Source of the DNA: Methyloceanibacter superfactus
Lineage (GTDB): Bacteria > Pseudomonadota > Alphaproteobacteria > Rhizobiales > Methyloligellaceae
Length of the DNA stretch: 64,000 nucleotides
Assembly (NCBI RefSeq): GCF_001723305.1
Contig: NZ_LPWF01000027.1
Span: forward strand, 118,611-182,610
Reading direction: 5' to 3'
The notes beneath the pieces were generated by a model that saw only the letters and a list, made by a program, of their open reading frames with translations, was not told the DNA's origin and did no database searches. Position numbers and translations under genes: made by a program. Below, piece by piece: positions 10,639 through 20,889 of this stretch (its first letter is position 1; each line of letters starts with the position of its first letter).

Positions 10639-11240
10639 GCGTTTTGGTCCGCGCGGTCTCTTTTTTGGCGGGCGCATGACAGGACGAGCCCGGGTGACGA
10701 TGCGCCAAAATCGGCCCTGAATCGGGCCCAATTGTTAACCACGCCTGGTTAAGCGACCGTTGTGACCCTTTGGCGGCACCCCCGCGAGACTTGCCAAATC
10801 TCTCGGCAAACCCGTAATAAGGGACAGACTCATTCTTCGAGTCCGAGCCCTGGACGCCAAGCGGCGATACGGGCGGAATTTGTTTTAGCGCGTCGGGCCT
10901 TATTGGAACGGTCTGGACGCAGAACGGCGGCGGCCAAGTGCGAAAATCGGCCGCCCAGGATGAAACTGCTGGCCGCGGCTGAAACGCGGCAAGTGAGAAA
11001 ATGCGATGCAGAATCAGGCCAGTCAGCTAAGTCACGGGACTTCCCGGGCTTTTCCGACGCCTCTGATGACATGGCGGCCGCCGATGGCCGAACCCCGCAG
11101 CCGGTCAGCCCGGCTCACCGTGGGTCGTCGCGACGAATCATGGTCTATTGGATATTGGCGCGCGCGGGCCTCAGGCTTACGCCCGGCGAGGCGGTTTTTC
11201 ATGCCGCCCTTCCCGGCCTGCGCGCCGGAGAAAACACAAC
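10639..11240. promoter_or_regulatory. Intergenic region and probable long rne leader
   Basis: About 600 bases between the divergent amidase and rne genes, with no supported gene. It should contain the amidase promoter and the rne promoter plus 5' leader. The rne leader of enterobacteria is long and mediates autoregulation by RNase E, so a structured leader is plausible here. I can point to GC-rich inverted segments (for example near 11085-11130) but not to a defined fold. Confidence 0.35.
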
Positions 11241-13915
11241 ATGCCAAACAAGATGTTAATCGATGCGGCGCATCCGGAGAACCCGGGTCGTCGTGGTAAA
11301 GGGCAATCGCGTCGAGGAGTTTGACTACGAATCCGCGAATAAGAAGCAGCTCAGAGGCAATATTTACCTTGCCAAAGTCACGCGCGTAGAGCCTTCGCTC
11401 CAGGCGGCTTTCGTCGACTACGGCGGCAATCGCCACGGCTTCTTGGCCTTCACTGAAATCCACCCCGACTATTACCAGATTCCGGTCGCCGACCGCCAGG
11501 CGTTGCTCGAGGAGGAAGCCGCGGAGCAAAGCCGCGCCTCCGCCGAGGAAGCCGCCGAGGACGATGCCGCCGCAGGACGCCGCCGCCGCAGAGGCCGCCG
11601 CGCCGCGGCCGGCCCGATGCGCGGAAAGACGCTCCGCCCCGGGCGGAGGCCGAGGCCGAGGCTGCTCCCGAGATGCCGGCCGTGGCGAAGTTTGAGCTCG
11701 ACGACGAGGAAGAGATCGACACGACGCCGCGCGACGAGAGTTCGGACGTGGTCATGGAGGCGGCCGACCTCACCCACATGGTGTCCGAGCCGGCCGAGCA
11801 TGGCGACGAGACCGAGGCGCATGACGAGGACGACGATCATGGTCACGACGACGACGACCATGATGAAGATGACGACCACGATCATGATGGCGATGACGAG
11901 CAGAACGGCGCGTCGCTGAAGGACGGCAACGGCGACAGCGTGGAGTCGGTCGGCTCCGAGGATGCACTGGAAGAATTGCCGGAGCGCACGCCGCGCCGCA
12001 GAGGCCGCCGGTCCTACAAGATCCAGGAGGTGATCCGGCGCCGCCAGATCATCCTCGTGCAGGTGGTGAAGGAAGAGCGCGGCAATAAAGGCGCCGCACT
12101 CACGACCTATCTGTCGCTCGCCGGCCGCTACACGGTGCTGATGCCCAACACGGCGCGGGGCGGCGGCATCTCGCGCAAGATCACCCAGCCCACCGACCGC
12201 AAGCGCTTGCGCGAAATCGCCGGCGAGCTCGAAGTGCCGGAAGGCATGGGCCTGATCATCCGCACGGCGGGCGCGCAGCGCACCAAGACCGAGATCAAGC
12301 GCGACTACGACTATCTCCTGCGGCTGTGGGAGACCGTGCGCGACCTGACGCTGGAATCGACGGCCCCTGCCCTCGTCTACGAGGAAGGCAGCCTGATCAA
12401 GCGATCGATCCGCGATCTCTACAACAAGGACATCGACGAGGTTCTGGTGGCGGGCGACGACGCCTACCGCGACGCCAAGGACTTCATGCGCATGCTCATG
12501 CCGAGCCATGCGAAGAACGTGAAGCCGTATAAAGAACCGGAGCCGATCTTCATCCGCTATCAGGTGGAGCGGCAACTGGCAGCGATGTTCTCGCCGCAGG
12601 TCACGCTCAAATCCGGCGGCTACATCGTCATCAATCAGACCGAAGCGCTCGTCTCCGTCGACGTGAACTCCGGCAAGGCGACCCGCGAGCACAATATCGA
12701 GGACACGGCGCTCAAGACCAATCTCGAGGCCTCCGAGGAGCTCGCCCGGCAGCTTCGTTTGCGCGACCTCGCCGGCCTGATCGTCATCGACTTCATCGAC
12801 ATGGACGAGCGGCGCAACAATCGTCTCGTCGAAAAGCGCTTGAAGGACTCGTTGCGCAATGACCGCGCGCGGATCCAGGTTGGACGCATCAGCCATTTCG
12901 GCTTGCTCGAAATGTCGCGCCAGCGCCTGCGCACCGGCATGCTGGAAGGCTCGACCACAGCCTGCCCGATCTGCCAGGGCACCGGCATCGTGCGCTCCGT
13001 GGAATCGGTGGCGCTCGACATCCTGCGCTCGATCGAGGACCGGTTGATCACCGACGGCGTGATGCCGCTCGCCGCCACCACGGCGGTTGAGGTCGCCCTG
13101 TACATCCTCAATCAGAAGCGGGCCCATCTGAAGGACATCGAGGCGCGCTATCAGGTGCCGATCACGGTGACCGCCGACAAGGAGATGCACATCTCCCAAT
13201 ATGTCATCGAGCGCGGCGCCGAAGGCGCCTTCATCAACGGCGACAGCGCCGTGGTGCAGATGGATTGGGCGCATCACCGCGAGGAAGGCACGGCGCCATC
13301 GGCTGAGCCCACGAGCGAAGGCGACGGCGAGCAAGCCAAGCGCCGCTCCCGCCGCCGCCGCAGGGCCGCCGTGGCGAAGGCGGCGCGGATGCCGAGCGGC
13401 CGAGCGTCTCGGCCCGCAACGACGACGCCGCCTCGCATGACGACGCGGCCCCCGAGGACATGGCGGAAGAGACCGGCGAAGCCGGTGCGGAGGCCAACGC
13501 GAGACGGTCGGCGAGACCCCGGCACGGCCGGTCGCCCCGTCGCAGAGGCCGCCGCGGCGGCCGGCGCGGCCGTTCCGGCCAGCGTCCGCAGACCGAGGCC
13601 GGCGCGGAAGGCGAACGCCAGGCCGAAGGCCATGGCGAGTCCGCCGAGGGGGCTGCGGCTGAGCCGTCGGCGCCTGACGAGGATCGTCCCGCGGCCCAGC
13701 CTGCGGAGCGGCCCAACGGCAAGGATCACGGACGCAAGCCCATCGCGGATGAGACCGCCGACGAAGCAGCGGCACCCGAACCGCGCGAGCCGGAGCCCGT
13801 GTTCAGCGTGGCGGCCGCGCGCGAGGAGCCATTGCCGGCACCGGCAACAAGCGCCGAAAGTGAAACCGCCGAGGAGCCCGCAAGCCGCCGTAGAGGCTGG
13901 TGGTCGCGCGGTTAG
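11241..13915 (+). CDS. rne: Ribonuclease E (3 frameshifts; His/Asp-rich insert in S1 region)
   Basis: Endoribonuclease E, core of the RNA degradosome. The start MPNKMLIDAAHPE at 11241 passes by a two-base loss near 11280 into TRVVVVKGNRVEEFDYES, the standard N-terminus. The S1 domain (AAFVDYGGNRHGFLAFTEIHPDYY) is interrupted by a long charged insert including a His/Asp-rich run at 11818-11898; a further indel lies near 11640. The catalytic DNase-I-like region shows SVDVNSGKATREHNIEDTAL and VIDFIDMDERRNNR (metal-binding Asp) and the zinc link CPICQGTG. The C-terminal half is disordered, with Arg-rich clusters (PRRRGRRGGRRGRSGQ) and one more indel near 13385. The last residues are RRRGWWSRG. 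It ends before a strong terminator. Confidence 0.93.
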
Positions 13916-13943
13916 AACGCAAAGCCGAATTCAACGCTCAGTC

Positions 13944-13972
13944 AGAGGCGCGCCACGGCGCGCCTCTTTTAT
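13944..13972 (+). terminator. Rho-independent terminator of rne
   Basis: Perfect 10-base stem AGAGGCGCGC / GCGCGCCTCT with loop CACG, then TTTTATTT. It lies 28 bases after the rne stop, in the short gap before the convergent aminotransferase gene. Confidence 0.93.
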
Positions 13973-13999
13973 TTCGGCTTGAGTTCATTTCGGCTTGAG
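13968..13999 (-). repeat. 16-base tandem duplication across the aminotransferase stop codon
   Basis: Two adjacent 16-base copies (13968-13983 and 13984-13999) differ at one base. On the minus strand both read CTCAAGCCGAAAT(G/A)A, so each holds the codons for LKPK and then a stop (TGA in the gene copy, TAA in the distal copy). The distal copy also forms the T tract of the rne terminator. Confidence 0.85.
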
Positions 14000-15169
14000 C
14001 CAAGCGCCGATCCGGCGGGCCGCTTCGCGCATGGCGTCTTCCGCCCCCGAATAGCAGAATCGCACATAGCGCCGCCCCCGCGCGGAATCGAAATCGATGC
14101 CCGGCGTCACGGCCACACCGCTCTCCCGCAACATCGTCTTGGCGAAGGCTTCGCTGTCGTCGGTGAAGCGGCTCACGTCGGCATAGAGATAGAACGCCCC
14201 GTCGGCCGGCAAGATCGCGTCGAGGCCCGCGCGCGGCAGTTCCTCGAGCAGCATGGTGCGGTTGCGCGCATAGCCCGCCTTGATCGCCTCGAGTTCCTCC
14301 AGACCATCGAAAGCGCCGAGTGCTGCGACTTGCGAAATGGCCGGCGGCGAGATGTAGAGATTCTGCGCCAGCCGCTCGATGGGACGCACGAGCGCCTCCG
14401 GCACCACGAGCCAGCCGATGCGCCAGCCGGTCATGCTGAAATATTTGGAGAAGCTGTTGACCACGATGGCCGCGTCGGAATGGTTCAGCGCGGTGTCGGC
14501 GGGCGCGTCGTATTCGAGGCCGTGATAGATCTCATCGGAGATGAGCCACAGGCCTTGCCGCCGGCAGGCCGCCGCGAGTTCGCCCAGCCGACCCCCCAGC
14601 GCCATCGTGCCGGTCGGATTGTTGGGGCTGGCGAGAAGCAGACCGGCCGCGTTCGCGGCGGCGAGACGGTCCACGTCGGCCGCGGTGGGCATCCACCGCC
14701 CTTCCGCCGAGGTCTCGATCAGACGGGGGCTCAAGCCCAGCGCCTTCACGATCTGGCGGTAGCAGGGATAGCCTGGCGACGGCAGGCCGAGGCCCGCGCC
14801 CGGCTCGAACACGGCGAGGAAGGCGAGCACGAAGCCGGCCGAGGAGCCCGCCGTGACCACGACACGCTCCGGCCCCACGGCGACGCCGTAACGCTCGCGC
14901 ATGTACAAGGCGATGCGCTCGCGGAGCGCCGGCATGCCGAGCGCCTCGGTGTAGCCGAGCCGTTCGCGTTCGAGCGCCGTTCTCGCCCGCTCGCGCGCCG
15001 CCCGGCGCGCCGGCGTCGCCGGCTGGCCCACTTCCATATGGATGATGTCCTCGCCCGCCGCCTCGCGCGCGTTTGCCTCACCCATCACGTCCATGACGAT
15101 GAACGGATCGATGGCGCGGCTCTCGGGGAGCGGCCGCGGCAGCCCGGGCAGATCAGGCATCTCGTTCAC
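13985..15169 (-). CDS. Pyridoxal-phosphate-dependent aminotransferase, class I/II
   Basis: Fold-type I aminotransferase of 394 residues, probably acting on aspartate, alanine or aromatic amino acids. Visible motifs: MEVGQPATPA, the cofactor phosphate site TAGSSAGFVLA, SPNNPTGT (Asn/Pro turn), SDEIYHGLEY (Asp and Tyr contacting pyridoxal), the Schiff-base Lys in NSFSKYFSMTGWRIGW, and the substrate-carboxylate Arg in RRYVRFCYSG. The frame is intact. It converges on rne. Substrate specificity cannot be read from these motifs. Confidence 0.88.
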   Translation of the reverse strand: MNEMPDLPGLPRPLPESRAIDPFIVMDVMGEANAREAAGEDIIHMEVGQPATPARRAARERARTALERERLGYTEALGMPALRERIALYMRERYGVAVGPERVVVTAGSSAGFVLAFLAVFEPGAGLGLPSPGYPCYRQIVKALGLSPRLIETSAEGRWMPTAADVDRLAAANAAGLLLASPNNPTGTMALGGRLGELAAACRRQGLWLISDEIYHGLEYDAPADTALNHSDAAIVVNSFSKYFSMTGWRIGWLVVPEALVRPIERLAQNLYISPPAISQVAALGAFDGLEELEAIKAGYARNRTMLLEELPRAGLDAILPADGAFYLYADVSRFTDDSEAFAKTMLRESGVAVTPGIDFDSARGRRYVRFCYSGAEDAMREAARRIGAWLKPK

Positions 15170-15374
15170 TCAGGTTTCCTCGCGCATTGTTGATCACCTC
15201 CGCCGGCGTGCTGTCACGTTGTCGCCTCAATCAAAGTCAATCAAATCCGCTTGCAAACCAATGCTTGGCAACGGCGGGGGCCGGAAGCGGCGTGCCAACG
15301 TAACGCCCATCGACGGCGGAAGAAAACAGGCGCCTTTGCCCGCTCCGTTCAAGCCTATACGATCAGACCGCACC

Positions 15375-16786
15375 ATGCCTGCCTTGGCTCAATCCCGACC
15401 CGAAAGAGTGCCGCTGCGACTTCGCGCGGGGCTTGTGGCCGGGCTGATCGGCGGCCTCATGGCGTCGACCACCGCGGACGCGCCGGCATCATCCGCGACG
15501 CGGAAACCGAAGCGCTGATCCGCGACTACGCCAAGCCCATCTTCCGCGCCGCCGGGCTCGGCTCGCAGAACATCCAGATCCATATCGTCACGACCGCGCC
15601 TTCAACGCCTTCGTGGTGGACGGCCACAACATGTTCATGCATGCGGGCACGTTGATGGAAGCCAAGACTCCGAACCAAGTCATCGGCGTCATCGCCCATG
15701 AATCCGGCCATATTACCGGCGGCCATCTGGCCCGGCTCCGCAGTCAGGTCTCGAAGGCAAAATCAGCGGCGCTCATGCTCCAGCTTCTCGGCCTTGCCGC
15801 CATGGCCGGCGGCGCCATCGCGGGCGCCCCGGAAATGGGACAGGTGGGCATGGGAGCGGCGTTCGGCGGCCAGGACGCGGCGATGCGCAGCGTGCTCGCC
15901 TACCGCCAGACAGAGGAGTCCTCGGCCGACCAGGCGGCCATGACCTTCCTGAACGCCACCAAGCAGTCGGGCCGCGGCATGCTGGAGACCTTCGACGTCC
16001 TGGCCGACAAGCTGCGGGGCTTACGCGGCATCAACCCGTATCTGATGACCCATCCGCTGCCCCAGGTGCGCATCACCCAGCTCCAGGCGCTCGTGACCGC
16101 GAGCCCCTATTACGCGAACACCGATCCGCCGGAGCTCCAATTCCGCCACGACCTGGTGCGGGCCAAGCTCGCGGGCTTTCTCGACAAGCCCGAGATCGCC
16201 TTCAATCGCTACCCGGAGACCGATACATCGCTGGCCAGCGTCTATGCGCGGGCCATCGCCACCTATCGCCAGTCCGGGGTGAAGGCCGCCATGCCCCTGC
16301 TCGACCAACTCATCGCCGCGCAGCCCAATTGGCCGTATTTCTATGAGACCAAGGGACAGTTCCTGTTCGAGAGCGGCAACGGGGCGGCCGCCATCCCGCC
16401 ATTGCGCAAGGCGGTCGAGCTCGCGCCCAACGAGGCGCTGATCCGCATCATGCTGGGCCAAGCGCTGCTGGGCACCAACGACCCGAAATATCTGGACGAG
16501 GCCATCCGCAATCTGCGCACGGCGCTGGCGAGCGAGCGGACATCGGCGATGGGCTACCGGCAGATCGCCTCGCTATGCGCGCAAGCCGAGCAGGCCCAAG
16601 CCTCGGGCGCAAGAAGAATTCATGGCGCAAGCATCGCTTGCATCGGCGGAAGCCTATTTCTATGAAGGGCGCCTAGCGCTTGCCAAGGTGCAAGCCAAGC
16701 GCGCCAAAGAAGGCCTGATCAACGGCACGCCCAACTGGATCAGGGCCGACGATATCCTCGCCTTCCAAGTGCCCCGCAGTAACTGA
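15375..16786 (+). CDS. M48-family zinc metalloprotease with TPR tail, BepA-like (3 frameshifts)
   Basis: Periplasmic protease/chaperone of the BepA (YfgC) type, which clears stalled outer-membrane proteins. The N-terminus RLRAGLVAGLIGGLMAST is a signal peptide. The zinc site is HESGH in GVIAHESGHITGGHLAR, and the third ligand is the Glu in TEESSADQAAMTF. The C-terminal half has tetratricopeptide helices (YFYETKGQFLFESGNGAAA). Three indels must be bridged: near 15480 (to IIRDAETEALIRDYAKPIF), near 15600 (to FVVDGHNMFMHAGTLMEA) and near 16605 (to AQASLASAEAYFYEG). The stop is TGA at 16784-16786, followed 23 bases later by the DsbA-like gene on the same strand. Confidence 0.87.
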
Positions 16787-16809
16787 CTCTAGCTCCCGGA
16801 GATCTGAGC

Positions 16810-17612
16810 ATGACCCCTAAGACTGGCCTCGCCACCGCCTTGGTGGCCGCCGTCGTGGCCGCCATCGTCAGCGCCGCCACGATCCTCGTCATCTCGCGCG
16901 CGCGCCCGGCGTGGTCGACGCCCCCGCCGCCAAGCTCGGGGAGAAGCAGGTCGTCGAGATCGTCCGCAACTATCTCACCAAGAATCCCGAGATCCTCGTG
17001 GAGATGACCACGGAGCTCGATCGGCGCCAGCAGGATGAGCAGGCCGCGCAACAGAGCAAAGCCATCAGCGAGAATGCCGACGCGCTGTTCCGCTCGAGCA
17101 AGTCCTTCTCCGCCGGAAACCCCGACGGCGACGTCACGGTGGTCGAGTTCTTCGATTACAATTGCGGCTACTGCCGCCGCGCCATGCCCGAGGTCGTCAA
17201 ACTGATCGATAACGACGACAAGGTGAAACTCGTGCTCAAGGAGCTGCCGATCTTCGGCGACGATTCCGAGGCCGCGGCCAAGGGCGCGCTCGCCGCGCAC
17301 AAGCAGGGCAAATATTTCGAGATGCACCAGAAGCTGTTTTCGCAGCCGGGCAAGGCCAACAAGGACAAAGTGCTGCGGATCGCCAACGAGCTTGGTCTCG
17401 ACGTGCCGCAGCTCGAGGCGGACATGGAGAGCGAAGAAGTCGCGGAGGAGCTTGCCGAAGCGCGCGGCCTGGCCCAGCAGCTCGGCCTGCAAGGCACGCC
17501 CCTCTACCTGATCGGCGACCGCATTATCCCGGGCGCGCCCGACGATCTCTACGACCAGCTCGTGGAAAAGGTGACGGAAGTCCGCGAGAAGGGCTGCGAG
17601 GCCACCTGCTGA
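16810..17612 (+). CDS. DsbA-family thiol:disulfide oxidoreductase, membrane-anchored (1 frameshift)
   Basis: Thioredoxin-fold oxidase or isomerase facing the periplasm. The N-terminal signal-anchor is ATALVAAVVAAIVSAATILV. After an indel near 16900 the frame continues GVVDAPAAKLGEKQVVEIV. The active site is CGYC in FFDYNCGYCRRAMPEVV, and the cis-Pro loop is in GLQGTPLYLIGDRII. The tail has two more Cys (KGCEATC). A paralogue with the same design lies at 31575-32227. It follows the M48 protease by 23 bases, and both act on envelope proteins, so they are probably co-transcribed. A terminator follows. Confidence 0.88.
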
Positions 17613-17646
17613 GGGCTCAGCGTTAACGAGCCCTCCGCCTATTCAG

Positions 17647-17672
17647 GCCGTTAGCGACCGCTAGCGGCTTTT
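17647..17672 (+). terminator. Intrinsic terminator after the DsbA-like gene
   Basis: Stem GCCGTTAGC / GCTAGCGGC (one G-U pair), loop GACC, then TTTT. It is placed 35 bases after the stop codon and before aroQ. Confidence 0.8.
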
Positions 17673-17772
17673 GCCGAACGGCATAAAAGCTGATAAAGGG
17701 GCCCGTTTCCCGTGCCGCGGCCTGGCGCTATTGCCGGTCCCGGCCTCTAAAGACAGGCACCCCGCACCGGCC

Positions 17773-18225
17773 ATGGCCAAACCGCTCTACGTCCTGAACG
17801 GCCCCAATCTCAACCTGCTTGGGACCCGCGAACCGGAGGTCTACGGCCACGAGACGCTGGACGACCTGCGTCAAAGGTGCGAGCGGAAGGCGGCGAGCCT
17901 TGGGCTTTCGGTGGTGTTCCGGCAGAGCAATGTCGAGGGGGAGCTGGTGAACTGGATTCAGGAGGCGCGGACGGACGCATCGGGCGTGATCGTCAACGCG
18001 GGCGCCTTCACCCACACCTCCATCGCCATGCTCGACGCGCTTCTGGCCTGTCCGGTGCCCACCGTTGAGGTGCATCTATCGAATATCTTCACCCGCGAGC
18101 CGTTTCGCCACCGGTCCTACATCTCCAAGGCCGCCAAGGGCGTGATCTGCGGTTTCGGGGGTTTGGGCTACGAGCTTGCGATCGAGGCGCTGGCCAACAC
18201 GATCGCTCCCGGCAAAGCCGGCTGA
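17773..18225 (+). CDS. aroQ: 3-dehydroquinate dehydratase, type II
   Basis: Third step of the shikimate pathway: 3-dehydroquinate to 3-dehydroshikimate. 150 residues, the usual size for the dodecameric type II enzyme. Motifs: [18 protein letters not shown] with the catalytic Tyr in EVYG, the flexible loop with Arg ([16 protein letters not shown]), [16 protein letters not shown], and [19 protein letters not shown] with the catalytic His region. ATG 17773 starts exactly at the conserved [12 protein letters not shown]. The frame is intact. It is followed after 20 bases by accB, a common alphaproteobacterial order. Confidence 0.96.
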   Translation: MAKPLYVLNGPNLNLLGTREPEVYGHETLDDLRQRCERKAASLGLSVVFRQSNVEGELVNWIQEARTDASGVIVNAGAFTHTSIAMLDALLACPVPTVEVHLSNIFTREPFRHRSYISKAAKGVICGFGGLGYELAIEALANTIAPGKAG

Positions 18226-18245
18226 CGGGGCAGGAAAGGACACCG

Positions 18246-18722
18246 ATGACCAAGGACGGGAGTACCCTCGACAAAGATCTCATCCGAGAGCTCGCCGAGC
18301 TTCTCGAAGAGACCGGACTCACGGAGATCGAAATCGAGCTCGAGGGACGCCGCTTCAGGGTCGCCCGTGGTGTCAATCTCACCACGACGCTGACCACGAA
18401 CGGACAGGGCATTTCTGCGCCGCCGCAGGAGCATCACGAGCCCAAGACGCGCGCCTCGCAGTCCGAGGAGGTCGGCGTCCAACCCGGATCCGTCACCTCG
18501 CCCATGGTCGGCACCGCCTATCGCTCTCCAGAGCCCGGCGCGCCGCCTTTCGTCGAAATCGGCACGAGGGTGGCCGCGGGCCAAACCCTGCTGATCATCG
18601 AAGCCATGAAAACCATGAACCAGATCCCCTCGCCCAAGGCCGGTGTCGTCGTCGCTATTCTCATCGAGGATGGCCAGCCGGTGGAATATGGCGAGCCGCT
18701 GGTCGTGATCGAGCAGCGCTAG
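18246..18722 (+). CDS. accB: Biotin carboxyl carrier protein of acetyl-CoA carboxylase
   Basis: Carries biotin between the carboxylase and carboxyltransferase of acetyl-CoA carboxylase, the first step of fatty-acid synthesis. 158 residues: an N-terminal helical region ([20 protein letters not shown]), a linker, and the C-terminal biotinyl domain with the biotinylated Lys in EAMKTMNQI. The thumb segment [14 protein letters not shown] is present. ATG follows AGGAAAGGACACCG. accC follows after 7 bases, so accB-accC is one operon, probably with aroQ upstream. Confidence 0.96.
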   Translation: MTKDGSTLDKDLIRELAELLEETGLTEIEIELEGRRFRVARGVNLTTTLTTNGQGISAPPQEHHEPKTRASQSEEVGVQPGSVTSPMVGTAYRSPEPGAPPFVEIGTRVAAGQTLLIIEAMKTMNQIPSPKAGVVVAILIEDGQPVEYGEPLVVIEQR

Positions 18723-18729
18723 CCACGCG

Positions 18730-20085
18730 ATGTTCGACAAGATCCTGATCGCCAACCGAGGAGAGATCGCGCTCCGTATCGAACGGGCCTGCAAGGAGCT
18801 CGGCATCGCCACGGTCGCCGTTCACTCGACCGCCGACGCCCACGCCATGCATGTCCGGCTCGCCGACGAGAGCGTGTGCATCGGGGCGCCGCCGGCCAAG
18901 GACAGCTATCTCAACATTCCGGCCATCGTCGCCGCCTGCGAGATCACCGGCGCCGACGCGGTGCATCCGGGCTACGGCTTCCTGGCGGAGAACGCCCGCT
19001 TCGCGGAAATTCTCGAAGAGCACAAGATCACCTTCATCGGCCCGAGCGCCGAGCATGTCCGGCTGATGGGCGACAAGATCAAGGCCAAGGAGACGGCGAA
19101 GTCGCTTGGCATCCCCGTGGTGCCCGGCTCCGACGGTCCCATCAAGACCATCGCCGAGGCCAAGGAGATCGCCGCGGGGATCGGCTTTCCGATCATGGTC
19201 AAGGCGTCAGCCGGCGGCGGCGGGCGCGGCATGAAGCTCGCCATGTTCGAGGACGAGCTCGAGCCCGCCCTGTCGGCGGCGCGCAACGAGGCGCGAGCGC
19301 CTTTCGGCGACGACACCGTCTATCTGGAAAAATATCTTGGCCGTCCCCGGCATATCGAGGTGCAGGTGCTGGCCGATGGTAACGGCAACGCCATCCATCT
19401 CGGCGAGCGCGACTGCTCGCTGCAGCGGCGCCACCAGAAGCTCTGGGAGGAAGCCCCCTCGCCCGCGCTCAACGAGAGCGAGCGCGTGCGCATCGGCGAG
19501 ATCGTGGCGGTGGCCATGCGCAAACTGAAATATCGCGGCGTCGGCACGGTGGAGTTCCTTTACGAGAACGGCGAATTCTATTTCATCGAGATGAACACGC
19601 GGCTCCAGGTCGAGCATACCGTCACCGAGGAGATCACCGGACTCGACCTCGTGATCGAGCAGATTCGCATCGCCGCAGGCGCGCCGTTGTCGCTGCGCCA
19701 AGAGGATGTGCGCTTCAACGGCCACGCCATCGAGGTCCGCATCAACGCGGAGAATTCCCACACCTTCAGGCCGTCGCCGGGGACGATCACTCATTTCCAC
19801 CCGCCGGGCGGACTTGGCGTTCGGGTCGATTCAGGCGCATATGCCGGCTACACGATTCCGCCCTTTTATGACAGTCTGATCGGCAAGCTCATCGTGCATG
19901 CCCGCACGCGCAACGAATGTTTGATGCGGCTGAAGCGGGCGCTGGGAGAATTCGTCGTCGATGGTATCGAGACCACCATTCCCCTGTTCAGCGCGCTCAT
20001 CGCCGAACCGGACATCGTCGACGGCAATTACGATATCCATTGGCTCGAGGACCATCTGTCGCCGAATACCGAGCGGCCCGGGTAG
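18730..20085 (+). CDS. accC: Biotin carboxylase subunit of acetyl-CoA carboxylase
   Basis: ATP-dependent carboxylation of the biotin on AccB. 451 residues, normal length. N-terminal ILIANRGEIALRI, the ATP-grasp glycine loop KASAGGGGRGMK, the biotin carboxylase signature YLEKYLGRPRHIEVQVL, ERDCSLQRRHQK, and EMNTRLQVEHTVTEEITG with the catalytic Glu and Arg. The frame is clean throughout, unlike many neighbours. Only 7 bases separate it from accB, and aat starts 6 bases after its stop. Confidence 0.97.
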   Translation: MFDKILIANRGEIALRIERACKELGIATVAVHSTADAHAMHVRLADESVCIGAPPAKDSYLNIPAIVAACEITGADAVHPGYGFLAENARFAEILEEHKITFIGPSAEHVRLMGDKIKAKETAKSLGIPVVPGSDGPIKTIAEAKEIAAGIGFPIMVKASAGGGGRGMKLAMFEDELEPALSAARNEARAPFGDDTVYLEKYLGRPRHIEVQVLADGNGNAIHLGERDCSLQRRHQKLWEEAPSPALNESERVRIGEIVAVAMRKLKYRGVGTVEFLYENGEFYFIEMNTRLQVEHTVTEEITGLDLVIEQIRIAAGAPLSLRQEDVRFNGHAIEVRINAENSHTFRPSPGTITHFHPPGGLGVRVDSGAYAGYTIPPFYDSLIGKLIVHARTRNECLMRLKRALGEFVVDGIETTIPLFSALIAEPDIVDGNYDIHWLEDHLSPNTERPG

Positions 20086-20091
20086 GCTGCC

Positions 20092-20889
20092 ATGACGTCC
20101 ATCGACGACGTGATGATCGAGATCACGCCGCAGGTGCTGCTCAAGGCTTATGCCTGCGGCATCTTCCCGATGGCGGAGAGTGCCGAGGACAACGCCCTTT
20201 ATTGGATCGAGCCGGAGCGCCGGGGCATCTTGCCCTTGGACCGGGTGCATGTGCCGAAGAGCCTGGCGCGCACCATCCGCCGGGGCGGCTTCGAGGTCAA
20301 AGTCGACAACGACTTCGAGGCGGTGATTGAAGGCTGCGCGGCGCCACGCGCCGGCCGTCGCAGCACATGGATCAACGGGCGCATCCGTCACCTTTATCGC
20401 GAGCTGTTCGCGATGGGCCACTGCCACACGGTCGAGGTCTGGCGGGACGGCGCGCTGGTGGGCGGGCTCTACGGCGTCCATCTCGGACGCGCCTTCTTCG
20501 GCGAGAGCATGTTCTCCAGGGAACGCGACGCGAGCAAGATCGCGCTCGTCTATCTCATCGCCAGACTAAAATACGGCGGCTTCACCCTGCTCGACACCCA
20601 GTTCGTTACCGGCCACCTCGCCCGCTTCGGTGCGATCGAGGTCAGCCGTCAGGTGTTTCAGCGCCTCCTGGAGGAAGCGTTGGGCACGAGCCAAGGCAGC
20701 GTGTCGGACGGCGCCTCGGCGGCGGGCGGCGGCGTGGGCGCGTGCGTGGTGCCGCGGCGGCGGCCGGTGGCGGCGCTGGCGCGGGCGCCGGCTCGGCCTC
20801 GGCCGCGGCTTCGGCCGGGACCTCCTCCGCCGGCGCATTCTCGGCGCTCTCCGGCGGCTTGGCGCCTTCCGGCGTCTTGCAGCTCGTGA
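20092..20889 (+). CDS. aat: Leucyl/phenylalanyl-tRNA-protein transferase (C-terminal end uncertain)
   Basis: Transfers Leu or Phe from aminoacyl-tRNA to N-terminal Arg/Lys of proteins, marking them for the N-degron pathway (ClpS-ClpAP). Core motifs: [83 protein letters not shown] and [22 protein letters not shown]. The family usually ends soon after FQRLLEEAL, that is near 20690. Here the frame runs on to 20889 through a Pro/Ala/Arg-rich stretch that is antisense to the 3' end of the DUF2155 gene, with no earlier stop in any forward frame. An indel hiding the true stop, or a real C-terminal extension, are both possible. Confidence 0.88.
   Translation: MTSIDDVMIEITPQVLLKAYACGIFPMAESAEDNALYWIEPERRGILPLDRVHVPKSLARTIRRGGFEVKVDNDFEAVIEGCAAPRAGRRSTWINGRIRHLYRELFAMGHCHTVEVWRDGALVGGLYGVHLGRAFFGESMFSRERDASKIALVYLIARLKYGGFTLLDTQFVTGHLARFGAIEVSRQVFQRLLEEALGTSQGSVSDGASAAGGGVGACVVPRRRPVAALARAPARPRPRLRPGPPPPAHSRRSPAAWRLPASCSS

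Noticed and set aside
11472..13775. 767-codon antisense frame opposite rne
   Set aside because: Composition is that of a shadow frame; rne on the plus strand has all catalytic motifs.
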